Source of the DNA: Porphyridium purpureum
Taxonomy: Eukaryota > Rhodophyta > Bangiophyceae > Porphyridiales > Porphyridiaceae
NCBI GenBank assembly: GCA_008690995.1
Contig: VRMN01000001.1
Coordinates: 5,642,001 to 5,706,000, forward strand
Direction: 5' to 3'
DNA length: 64,000 nt
Shown: piece by piece, positions 8,523-18,500 of the stretch
How positions within the stretch are numbered: the stretch's first letter is position 1
Layout of the letters: every line of letters begins with the position of its first letter
Notes under the pieces: model-generated
Seen by the model: the letters and a program-made list of their open reading frames with translations, nothing else
The model's database searches: none
What the model was told of the DNA's origin: nothing
Position numbers and translations under genes: made by a program

Positions 8523-11051
8523 ATGGCGACCTCACTGGGCGCCTGGCAGGCAAAGCCTGCGCGAATGGGCGCTGCAGCTCTTGCGTTGGCACTGCTCGCC
8601 GCCATCTTTGTGGCGACCGCGAGCGCGACACCAATGGCAGAATTCGACGGCAACAAGCCCACAAACATCAAGGGCGTGGGCTTTGCCCTCAGCTTTAACC
8701 TTTTGTATCCAGCAAACACGGCACTCGACATGGAGGACAGCGTGCTGTACATGCGGGTGTGGATGGAAGGAAAACTCTTGCAGAGCACAACGATGGACGT
8801 ATTTGCAGATGGTGTGTTGGCCACATCCGGACAGGTGTCGGACGTTGTGGTTGACAAGCATGGTTGGGCCAACTTGGTACTCGAGCTGAGCTACGATGAG
8901 CAGTTTTCCGCGTCCACGCGCAGCGATTATGCTCAATGGGTGGTCACGGGCGGACTGACTGTGATTCCGCCACTGGTCACCGTGCTGGTTGCGGTCATCA
9001 CGCGCGAAGTGCTGTGGGCGCTGTGGATTGGCGTGTGGACCGCGGCGATGATCATCTACCAGGGCAATCCTTTGACCGCGTTCCTGCGCACGCTCGACAC
9101 GTACATGGTTGAGTCGCTCGGTAACATCGACCATGCCTTTGTGATTCTGTTCTCGTGGTTCTTGTCGGGACTGATTGCGGTGGTCAGCAAATCTGGCGGT
9201 GCGCACGGCATCGCCGGCTTGATTATCAAGACGATCAAGAACAAGCGAAGCGCGCAGCTCGCCATTTACTTCTTGGGCTTTGTTATCTTCTTCGATGATT
9301 ATGCCAACACGCTGATTCTGGGCGGCACCATGCGGCCGATTTCAGATATGTACTGGGTGGCGCGCGAAAAGTTTGCGGCTCTGGTGGACTGCACGACAGC
9401 ACCCATTGCCTCCATTGCGCCAATCTCGTCGTGGATTGGGTTTGAACTGGGTCTCATTCAAAGTTCGCTGGACCAGTTGGCGGCGCTCGGGTATGAAGGC
9501 TTGCCTTCGTCAGCGTACGACGTGTTCATCAACACGATCCCCAGTCGCTACTATCCGATGTACATGCTCCTGCTTCAATTCATACTGATCTTGAGTATGC
9601 GCGAGTTTGGGCCCATGCTTGAGGCCGAGCGCCGCACGCAGTACACGCATAAATTGAACCCCGATGGTGCGCGCCTCGAAGAGGTGGAGGTCGACACAAA
9701 GCTGGAGCCGGCGCATGACACGCCGCGCAGGTGGTGGAATGGCGTGGTACCCATTCTTGTGACGCTGATTGCAGTGCTTTTGGGTTTGCTTCTGACGGGC
9801 TACTACAGTGCCAAGGACGCCGGATTGGATATTACGGCGGCTAATATCTTTGGTGAGGGCGACTCTTACGGATCAATTCTGTGGGGTGCTTTCTTTGGCT
9901 CGATTGTAATCTGGCTCATGGCGCGGTTCCAGTACAAGAAGGACGGCGAAATGTTTAACCAGTTCAAGTACTGGATCCGCTTCAAGGCAGTGCCGCGCGA
10001 TGAGAATGGCAATAAGATTGCCGTTCCCATTATGGATATGTACGAGTCACTTCAGGTGTGGATTGAAGGTGTCAAGGGCATGACTGTGCCTGTGCTTGTA
10101 CTGATTATGGCCTGGTCTATTGGCCAAGCGATCCAAGATTGCGGCGCAGACGTCTTCTTTTCGTCTGCTTTGAGCTCAGACTCACTCGACTACCGCGCAC
10201 TGCCCACGCTCACCTTTTTGATCTCGGGTGTTATCTCTTTTGCGACGGGCACGAGCTGGGGCACCATGAGTATTGTGTTCCCGATTGCGGCGCCAACCGC
10301 TTGGATTGCGTCAAACGGAGACGAGAATATTTACTATTTAACCGTCAGCGCAATTCTTGCAGGCGCGGTGTTCGGAGACCACGCCACTGCCATTTCGGAT
10401 ACGACGATCCTGTCCGCCATGGCAAGCAAGTGTGACCTGCAAGCGCATGTGATCACGCAGCTGCCCTATGCGTTGTCCATGGGCGTCTTCTCTACTATTT
10501 TTGGCTATCTGTTGGCAGGATACGCGTACGATGCTTGGGTGGGACTGCTCGTAGGCTTTGCGGTGGTCATTGCGTTTGCGCTGTGCTTTGGTGTGCGCAT
10601 CGACCACCCGAACTCAAAGCAAGATTTGATGTCGATCTCGTCCGAGTTTTTCAGAACGAAACTGCTCAAGCGTGAACCGCGTGAGGTCACGCTCGTTCCG
10701 CCTTCCGACAAGGAGTACGTGGACATTTTCCGCGCCAACTTCTGGCGCGCGTCTGTGTTTGCCGACTTCTTCCTGTGTCGTGGCGAGCAGCAGGAAATCA
10801 ATGCGGAATACGCGGACGTCAAGGCCGTTGACGATATCCTTGACGATGGTTCGCCAGATCTGGAAGGCTCCACCTCTAGCAAGAGTGGTGAGCATGATGG
10901 CGAAGAGTCCACTTTGCTCCAACATGAAGGCGATGAGCCGGCCGCACCAATGGACGGCCGGGTCGGTCAAGATGCAGACTTGGTTCCTCCGTTCGATTAT
11001 GATGCCGATATGACGGTCGCTGCAACTGCTGTTGATGGACGTGCGGATTGA
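8523..11051 (+). CDS. NhaC-family Na+/H+ antiporter with signal peptide
   Basis: The 842-residue membrane protein begins with a hydrophobic stretch (about residues 15-36, rich in Ala and Leu and ending near ATASATP) that looks like a signal peptide. A hydrophilic region of about 100 residues follows, probably lumenal or extracellular. A multi-helix transporter core begins near residue 138. Core motifs such as GFVIFFDDYANTLILGGTM, the discontinuous helix region FATGTSWGTMSIVFPIAAP and AGAVFGDHATAISDTTILSA are characteristic of the NhaC / ion-transporter superfamily. Such proteins exchange Na+ for H+ and would serve pH and salt homeostasis. The soluble C-tail (residues 700-842) is acidic and probably cytosolic. 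The frame is intronless and open throughout. It converges on the ROMO1-like gene. Family assignment is strong; the membrane in which it sits is unknown. Confidence 0.92.
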   Translation: MATSLGAWQAKPARMGAAALALALLAAIFVATASATPMAEFDGNKPTNIKGVGFALSFNLLYPANTALDMEDSVLYMRVWMEGKLLQSTTMDVFADGVLATSGQVSDVVVDKHGWANLVLELSYDEQFSASTRSDYAQWVVTGGLTVIPPLVTVLVAVITREVLWALWIGVWTAAMIIYQGNPLTAFLRTLDTYMVESLGNIDHAFVILFSWFLSGLIAVVSKSGGAHGIAGLIIKTIKNKRSAQLAIYFLGFVIFFDDYANTLILGGTMRPISDMYWVAREKFAALVDCTTAPIASIAPISSWIGFELGLIQSSLDQLAALGYEGLPSSAYDVFINTIPSRYYPMYMLLLQFILILSMREFGPMLEAERRTQYTHKLNPDGARLEEVEVDTKLEPAHDTPRRWWNGVVPILVTLIAVLLGLLLTGYYSAKDAGLDITAANIFGEGDSYGSILWGAFFGSIVIWLMARFQYKKDGEMFNQFKYWIRFKAVPRDENGNKIAVPIMDMYESLQVWIEGVKGMTVPVLVLIMAWSIGQAIQDCGADVFFSSALSSDSLDYRALPTLTFLISGVISFATGTSWGTMSIVFPIAAPTAWIASNGDENIYYLTVSAILAGAVFGDHATAISDTTILSAMASKCDLQAHVITQLPYALSMGVFSTIFGYLLAGYAYDAWVGLLVGFAVVIAFALCFGVRIDHPNSKQDLMSISSEFFRTKLLKREPREVTLVPPSDKEYVDIFRANFWRASVFADFFLCRGEQQEINAEYADVKAVDDILDDGSPDLEGSTSSKSGEHDGEESTLLQHEGDEPAAPMDGRVGQDADLVPPFDYDADMTVAATAVDGRAD

Positions 11052-11505
11052 GCATCTAGCCTCCAGGATTCTCGAGGCTAGATGCGTGCTTCGGACCAGC
11101 CGGCTGGAAGCGAGAGAAGCTAGGCTTGCCTTCTCATTCCTTCTGTAAGCGCGTTGGTCAATGCAAAGTGGAACAGTAATTGAGAGTGCGTTTATGAGAG
11201 TAATAAATGTCCTATGGAGGTCTGTATACCTTGAACTATCGACTTGGTTCCTCTCACCTCGGGGATACCTAAGTTGGTTCCACTTGTAGAGTCGCTATGC
11301 AGCGCGGCGCTTCTTCAAAGCACGAACGAGACGAGCCACACAGACCTAGATCTATATATCGCAGCGTTGATCTCGGCGCTTGCCGCGATCTCAGCATTAC
11401 GTGGACGTCTAGAATCTTGCACACTGCGACAGGCTATAACATCTAGCGCGCTGCGGTACATGGATACATATCACACGGATGCCACGCAAACCGTGACCGG
11501 TCGCC
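11052..11505. other. Short intergenic region between convergent genes
   Basis: These 454 bases lie between the convergent 3' ends of the NhaC antiporter and the ROMO1-like gene. They should hold both 3' ends. I see no open frame with recognisable similarity and no repeat. Confidence 0.5.
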
Positions 11506-11766
11506 TCAGCACCCGCCACCGCGAACGAGGGTTCCGACTGCGACAAAGAGGCCGAACGCGACGCTTCCTCCGAGTGACTTGCGCAGCACAACGCCCACTT
11601 TCTGCGAGGCCGGAATCTCACGGTACCCCATAGCCTCCATGCCTCCGGCAATGGCACCGAACGTGAACCCGACCATTGCGCCCAGCTGCGCGCCGCCGGA
11701 GATCCGGCGCACACAATCCTCCACTCTCCGACTCACCATCGCCACGCGCCCACACCTCGCACCCAA
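11506..11766 (-). CDS. ROMO1/Mgr2-like mitochondrial inner-membrane protein
   Basis: This small protein has 86 residues. Two Gly/Ala-rich hydrophobic hairpin segments, around residues 22-42 and 62-82, with GAMVGFTFGAIAGGMEAMGY and LGGSVAFGLFVAVGTLVRGG, match the ROMO1/Mgr2 family (human ROMO1 is 79 residues and ends in a similar GGTFGTFMAIGMGIRC pattern). Mgr2 is a subunit of the TIM23 import channel and acts as a lateral gatekeeper; animal ROMO1 is also linked to reactive oxygen production. The N-terminal part has several Arg and no acidic residues until position 16, consistent with mitochondrial targeting without a long presequence. The overlapping minus-strand frame at 11,409-11,714 is a shadow. 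It is divergent from the MFS gene. Confidence 0.85.
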   Translation of the reverse strand: MGARCGRVAMVSRRVEDCVRRISGGAQLGAMVGFTFGAIAGGMEAMGYREIPASQKVGVVLRKSLGGSVAFGLFVAVGTLVRGGGC

Positions 11767-12883
11767 ACCGGTGCGCTTGGTCCTGCTAGCTTCCCGCGCC
11801 TGGATCAGCCTCGCGCGTCACAATACACTCGGTCGCACGGCTGCTGCCCGCTGCTTCACCAACCAGACACGCTCTCCACATCCACAACCAGCTCGTCCCT
11901 TCTCTGTAACCCCCCACGCGCTCTTTCCGCTTCTTCGTCGCCAGTGGTTTCTTGAGACACACTGTACTTAGTGTACCCACACTTGCGTTTTCCTATCCAA
12001 GTAACGCCGTTTTGTAGATGCGGTACGAGTTAATATTTAAAACACGGACTCCATCGAATTCGGGTCGAGACGTCAAAGTATTGAGGAATAACGCCGTTCA
12101 GCTTGTACCCGCGAGTGAATGGAAAGGAAGAGGGCGCGACACACGCGCGGGCTGAAACCGCCGCGGCGCGCGCTCAGATGCGATGAAGGATTCCCGCGTT
12201 TCTCGAAAGCACCTGTGCAACCAAGACAACACAGAGGCGGCTGGCTATGCGCCCAGACACGGCTGAAGCGGTCTTCCCACCTGCCTGCGATCGCGCGTGC
12301 GCCTCGCGCATTCCTCCGCGAAAGAAAGTCTTTGCGGCATGCATCGGTTAAGTGCGCACGCTCTCTGTCCGAACCTGTTTCTTATCGGCTCGGCTCATTC
12401 CAACAGCAGAGCAGAGGTACAGTGTGTTCAGTAGGTACACTCCGCTGTACCGCCGCGTTTCGGAACGCGCGACTGCGTGGTCCGGTAAAAAGGGGGGGGG
12501 GGGCCCAAGGCGGCGTTGGGAGCAGAGGGAGACGGGTGGTTGTGTGCTGTGGAGTGGCGTTGAACGACCGTCTGAGGGTGTGTGGGTGTTTGTGTGCGCG
12601 CCTGCTTATCCGCCAGACTCGCCGCGCGTCGGCTGCGTTTGCGCTCGCGCCGCGCTCCGCTGCTGAACGCCGCTGTGCGCGCCATCGACGTTGCGCGCGA
12701 GACAACACGGAAGAGCAACGCGCGCGCGCGCAGGAATGTGCTCGCGGCGCTCTGTTTTACCCAGCATCGGTTCGGTTGTCGCTTGCAAAGAAGGAGGGTT
12801 GGAGGGTTACGGACGGACGTGGCGCGGCGCTCGCGCGGTGGCGCTCACGTAGCTGTCTTGAGATTCAGCTCGCTGCGCACGCC
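11767..12883. other. Divergent intergenic region with a G12 homopolymer
   Basis: This 1.1-kb region lies between the ROMO1-like gene (minus) and the MFS transporter (plus). It carries a run of 12 G at 12,492-12,503 next to an A run, a typical length-variable site. The transporter frame is open back to 12,119, but the encoded sequence is Arg-rich and low complexity with no family signal, so I treat it as leader. I see no RNA gene. Confidence 0.5.
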
Positions 12884-14614
12884 ATGTTTTCGCGCGGCCT
12901 TTCGGTGTTTGTCTTGTTTAGCATCAACCTGCTGAATTACATTGACCGATGGACTGTGGCAGGCGTGCTGTCAGACATGCAGCTGCCGGAGAAGCACGGC
13001 GGGTTCGGCATTGGCGACGCCGAGGGTGGCCTGCTGACATCGGTGTTTATCCTTACGTACCTCATCTGCTCGCCCATTTTCGGCTACCTGGGCGACCGAA
13101 TGGACCGCAATAAGCTTATTTTTGTGGGCGTCACGGCATGGTCCTCCGCAGTTTTTTTAGGCTCATTCGCGAGCTCGTTCCGCACGTTTTTGGTCTGCCG
13201 CGCGCTGGTCGGGATCGGCGAGGCGTCGTATGCCAATGTGGCGCCGACGCTAATCGCTGACATGTACTCGATCGACGAGCGCACCAGAGTGCTGTCGCTC
13301 TATTTTTGTGCCGTACCGCTGGGCTCAGCACTTGGCTTCATCTTGGGAGGCCAAACGTCGCTCTACCTCAACTGGCGGTGGGCGTTCCGAATAACGCCCG
13401 GATTCAGCTTTGCCTTGGCTTGCGTGCTAGGCATCTGGCTCAAGGAGCCTGCGCGAGGCTCAGCCGATGGTCGCCTGAATCATTTCAGTGACTATGAAGC
13501 ACTTGACGTGGACGATGCCGATGCGCTCGACCACGACCAGGATATCGAGACACGCGGTGCGACGGAGGACGGCACTGACATCGTTGCAGGCCCATTACAG
13601 AGCGCCGATGGAGCTGCGAGCACTCCGCGCATCACATCGAAGCAGTTCTCGCAGCAGCAACCGTCCCGCCAGTCGTGGAGTGAGGATGTGCGGGAAATTT
13701 GGGGCGTGCGTTCATTCATGTGGTCTACGCTTGGGCTGACGTCCGTAACATTTGTGATGGGCGCGCTGGCACAGTGGGGTCCAACCTTCCTGCATCGCGT
13801 GGTTTGCACTGAGAGCGGGCAAGTTGGTCATGCGCTGTCGGCCTGCAAGAGCAATGTGAATTTGATCTTTGGGCTTATTTCGTGCGTGACCGGCATCTCC
13901 GGAACGTTTCTGGGCTCGTACTTGTCACGGCGCTATTCAACAGAACAGAATGCGGCAGACGCCGTGCTATGCTGCGTGGGCATGCTGATTGCCGCACCGT
14001 TCATCTTTCTGGGCGTGTTTGTGGCTTCGCAAAGCCTTCATGCCGCGTGGGCCATGATTTTTGTCGCTGAACTCGCGGTGGGCGTCATATGGGTGCCCGT
14101 CACGGCCATGCTGTTGTACGTCATCCATCCTTTGCAGCGCGCGTCGGCGTCGGGTATGCAGACCATGTTCAGCCATTTGTTTGGCGACGCGACCAGTCCG
14201 GTGCTGGTCGGATACATCGCGGATATGCTGCGGCGTGAGTTGGACGTCCCGCTGGCGCGTGCGCTGCAACTCGCCTTGTATCCGTCCGCGTGCTTCGCCT
14301 TTGCCGGAGCGCTGTGTTTCTTGGTCGCTGCTCAATTCCTTGCCGATGATCGCCGAGCGCAGAACTCTGCGCTTCCTATCAAAGTTCACGCAGTCTCATC
14401 TGCCAGCGCCTCGCCGACAGTCCATGTGCGCACTGTGACCATGGGTGCGAGCGGTGGCGCATCCCTCTCAACGCTGGTTCTGAGTCGCACGCAGAGCCCG
14501 GTGCCGCCTCGCAGAGTGCAGACCGCGGCGCTCTGTCCGCTGCTTCCGGCCGAGGACGCGCATCCGCTTGAATCGAGCATCGAGGCCGCGCCGAGCGAGC
14601 TGCGCCGAAGATAG
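12884..14614 (+). CDS. Spinster-like major facilitator superfamily transporter
   Basis: The 576-residue protein has the twelve-helix MFS layout. The first helix (SVFVLFSINLLNYIDRWTVA) is a Spinster/SPNS hallmark. MFS motif A appears as GYLGDRMDRNK near residue 66, and LVGIGEASYANVAPTLIADM is close to animal and plant Spinster proteins, which carry sphingolipids or lysophospholipids, often in endolysosomal membranes. Between helices 6 and 7, about residues 187-270, lies a hydrophilic acidic and Ser/Gln-rich loop. The second half includes GISGTFLGSYLSRRYS. The C-terminal 80 residues are soluble. The start at 12,884 was chosen because helix 1 follows at once and the 255 upstream in-frame residues lack structure. 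The substrate cannot be told from sequence. Confidence 0.9.
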   Translation: MFSRGLSVFVLFSINLLNYIDRWTVAGVLSDMQLPEKHGGFGIGDAEGGLLTSVFILTYLICSPIFGYLGDRMDRNKLIFVGVTAWSSAVFLGSFASSFRTFLVCRALVGIGEASYANVAPTLIADMYSIDERTRVLSLYFCAVPLGSALGFILGGQTSLYLNWRWAFRITPGFSFALACVLGIWLKEPARGSADGRLNHFSDYEALDVDDADALDHDQDIETRGATEDGTDIVAGPLQSADGAASTPRITSKQFSQQQPSRQSWSEDVREIWGVRSFMWSTLGLTSVTFVMGALAQWGPTFLHRVVCTESGQVGHALSACKSNVNLIFGLISCVTGISGTFLGSYLSRRYSTEQNAADAVLCCVGMLIAAPFIFLGVFVASQSLHAAWAMIFVAELAVGVIWVPVTAMLLYVIHPLQRASASGMQTMFSHLFGDATSPVLVGYIADMLRRELDVPLARALQLALYPSACFAFAGALCFLVAAQFLADDRRAQNSALPIKVHAVSSASASPTVHVRTVTMGASGGASLSTLVLSRTQSPVPPRRVQTAALCPLLPAEDAHPLESSIEAAPSELRRR

Positions 14615-15599
14615 TCGACAGTCGTCCGATTTGGGACGTTCGCGATGTCGCCGCCAGGAATCCTTGGCCAGGCCACAGAGCTGCGAAGCGTTTGTACATG
14701 TAGATATAGATGAAAATCAGAAAAGGGGCGGATCTATTCGGGCAAGATGATGTTCATTTCTTTCCCTGAGCGAAGTCGGTCGCAGAACAAAGGTCAATTC
14801 GTATTTCTGTCTGACGCATTCTGGTCCATTTGCCGCGAGGTGAAAGAGTGGCGTGACTGCTGCGCACGCATAACGTTCTGCTTGCGTCGCGACCGAGCAT
14901 CGCCGCAAACAAGCCATTGTCTCAAATTTCTATCCCTTGCACGCCGCGCGAGCAAAGACACGTCTGAAGAACGTTCTTTGTACGTGCGCCATTTTCTCCA
15001 TTCGAAATTCATGAGCAAGTCGATGCGCTTTGGCTAGCTGGTCAGGCGCAGCGGCGACCACGAATGCTGTCCCGCCGCGGCGCCGTGTATGTTCGTCATT
15101 TACGCCGCAGGCTATCCAGCAACACGCATACATGACGTTTTGGAGCTCCTGCTAGTCGGCCAACTATGACTCTCTTCTAGTTGAAAGATCGTGGCAACAG
15201 AGACACAGTCATACAGACAGACTGCAAGTGCCAATTTCGCCGTGGCGGTTCTTTCGCCCTGACTCTTCACATGCAGTGCCACGCCGCGCTGGCGCTGGCG
15301 CTGGCGAGCCATCCATATCGCAACCAACAGACCCGGACACGGCCTCTCACCTTGTCCACGAGAACGCAGGGCCCGACTGCGAACGTTGCGCGCCAACCAG
15401 AGTGCAGGTTGTTCAGATGGGATCACCGCAACCACTGCGGCAACGAGCACGACTGCGGCTGCATCTATAAGGTACAGTGATCGCCCCATATGGTACAGCT
15501 CGTTTCATTTCAAATTTTCAAAACGCGTGGTGCGGCTACTTGACGGCAGAGCTGCGATGCAGCAGACGCAGCGCCGCAACCGCTCCGACACGCGGCGCA
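14615..15599. other. Intergenic region before the kinesin gene
   Basis: These 985 bases separate the MFS transporter and the kinesin gene, both on the plus strand, and should hold the kinesin promoter. The kinesin frame is open back to 15,477 but the extra residues do not resemble kinesin. No other coding or RNA feature is visible. Confidence 0.5.
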
Positions 15600-18500
15600 A
15601 TGGAGAACCTCGTTCACTCGGAGCAGAGCGAGGAGGCCATTCGCGTGGCCATCCGCGTGCGCCCGCTGAATGCGCGCGAGACCGCCGCGCACCGGAACCG
15701 AAACAGCAGCAGTAGCAGTGTTGTCAATGGTGGCGTGACTGCAGGCGCAGAGAGCGGCAGCTCTGCGCTCTCTCTCAATGCGAATGGGGATGCAAGTGCT
15801 GCGCATGACTCCAATGTTGCGGCAGTGCCGCCGAGCTCGCTCGCGGCCTCGCAGTTTGCGTGGCAGATCGACCAGCACACGCTCACGCAGCGCGCCGCAA
15901 CGTCAGGGTCATCTACCGCGTCGCAACAGAGCTTTACCTTTGACCATGTTTTTGGACCAGACTCGAACAATGAGCAAATCTACAGCACTGCGGCTGCCCC
16001 GGTCGTTCAGTCATGCATTGCTGGGTTCAATGGTACGGTGTTTGCGTACGGCCAGACGTCATCGGGTAAAACGCACACCATGCTGGGCGACGCGAAGGAC
16101 CCGGGCATTGTGCCGCGGAGTATTCGGTACCTGTTTGAGCTGGTGGCACAGCAGCTGACGCGACAATTCCTGCTGCGATGCTCGTACATTGAAATATACA
16201 ACGAGAGCATTCGTGACCTGCTTGTGCCGGAGAATGATAACCTCAAAATACACGAGGACTTTTCCGGTCGCGTCTTTGTAGACGCCCTGCAGCGGCCTGT
16301 GACATGCGTGGAGGAGATTCTCCGCGTCATGAACGATGGCGAGAAGAATCGCACGTTTGGCGCAACCAACATGAATGACCGCTCGAGCCGATCGCACACA
16401 ATTTTCACGGTTTTTATTGAGTCGCGCGAGATGCCCAAGCAGCTAGAAGAGGAAAGTGAGCCGCAACCACACGAGCAGGAGCAGACCGGACTTTCGGTCA
16501 AGTCATCTACACTCAATCTAGTGGACCTTGCGGGTTCGGAGCGTGCCTCGTCCACCGGTGCCGAAGGATTGCGGCTCAAAGAGGGCGCACACATCAACAA
16601 AAGCTTGCTGACCCTGGGTAACGTGATTAACAAGCTCGCCGCAGAGACGAGTACCACACACATTCCGTATCGTGACTCAAAGCTAACAAGAATATTACAA
16701 CCGGCGCTGGGAGGCAATGCCAAAACTTCGGTCGTGTGCGCAGTCACGCCGGCGCTCCTGCACATGGACGAGACCGTGTCTACGCTCAAGTTTGCGTCGC
16801 GCGCGAAAAACGTCAAAAATCGTACGAGCTGTAATGAAATTCTTGACGACCGTGCCATGATGCTGCGATACAAGAAGGAGCTCGAAGCACTGCGCAAGCA
16901 GCTTGAAGGACAGGAAGGCAACAGAGGGTGCATAGATTCTGTCGCTGCTCAGGATGCGTCCAAGCCAAACGCTGCAGCGACAGAGTCGTCTGTTGATAGG
17001 CCGTCACCAGAGACCAAAGACGGACTGCAAATTGAACGGCTAGAGCAAGAACGCGAGGCGCACACCAGACTACGAGACGAATTCGCGTCACTTCAGGAAC
17101 GCCTTGAGCATGCCACGGTACGCTCACAAACACTTGAGCACGAGCTCACGCTTGCGCGTACGCAGTGCTTTGAAAGGCTTGTGAAAGCATCCTCTTCGCC
17201 GTCGTCATCATTTTGTCCACGAAAGCATGGTGATCAAAGCAAACGCGAACGGGTCGTACGCCGGCGTGCCTCATGTTCATATCCCGCTGGGCCAGGAGCA
17301 GGGCATTCAATCATGCGAGCAGGCGATACGACTGGCGTCGGCGCGCTGGATGTGATGCGGGCTGCGCAGCTCGTGCAAGCCGAGAAGCAGCGGTTGAACG
17401 CAGTGCTACAGTTTGAGGCGCTGCAGCAGGAAATTGCCCACTTGGAACATAGCGCAATTTCTGCCGAGCAAGAGATGCAGACGACGCGACAAGAGCTAGA
17501 GACTCTTCAGCGCGCATTTGCGCTGCAGGAAGGCCGTGCGATCATGCTAAACTGCGTGCACAACGCGATGCACTTGTGCGAGGATCGCGCGAAGCAGCGT
17601 CTCCAGGAAATCGTGCGCGACACGGACGAGCTCCATGCCAGGCACGCCAAGCTGGAACAGGCTCACCGCGCTGGCTCTGCTCCATTGCAGAAACGGCTCG
17701 ATAAGATGCAGGCGCGCGTGAACGAAACCGAAGCCAAGCTCAAGACGGCATGCGCAGAAAAGGCACGGTTGGTGTTGGAAAAGGCACAGCTGGATGGTGA
17801 GCTCAAAGTGGCCCAGAAGGACCTGCGGTCTAGCCAAGCCGCGCTGTCGAAAGTAAACCAACAAAAACACGTGCAGCGGCTGGAAGCACGAGCGATAAGT
17901 GCAGAGCAGGAGCGCGACGCGGTCACACAAGCACGCGAAGAGCTCAGCCAGCGCGTTGCAGACTTGGAAAGGCAGTTGCACCAAAGCATGACCAAATGCA
18001 GTGACACGCAGACCGAAGTGGTCAAGGCACAAGCAGAAGTGGATTCGATACGGGTACAGAGCGAGGCTCGCGGGCTCGAGCTAGTCAATCTAAGCTCGAT
18101 GAAAGAGGACGCCGACGCGCAACTGATTGACGCTTACCTCAAGCTCGAGCAGGCACAATCCGAAGTGGCAGCGCTCCAGCAAAACTTAGAGAAGTCGAGC
18201 GCTATCGGTGAGGCAGCAGTGCAGTCCGCGAATGAGCAGATGGCCAATTTAATCACAGAGTATGATCACAAAATGTCGAGGTTGCGTGTGGAATTGGAAG
18301 AGGCGAGCAACCAAACGGTCGCGATGCGTGCCGAGCTTGACGCAAGCATGGCGGCCGCGAGGCTTGCACAGGAACAGGTGAGAACATTGGCGTCTGACAA
18401 GGAGCGTACAGAGCAAGCACTGAACCTGGAACTAGACAAGACGCGCGCACATGTGTCTGAGTTGCGGGAGCAACTGCAAGCCAACTCGGAGGCCGCCGCC

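Noticed and set aside
16007-16933. 308-residue minus-strand frame inside the kinesin motor
   Set aside because: It is antisense to conserved motor motifs; Ser/Cys-rich shadow sequence.
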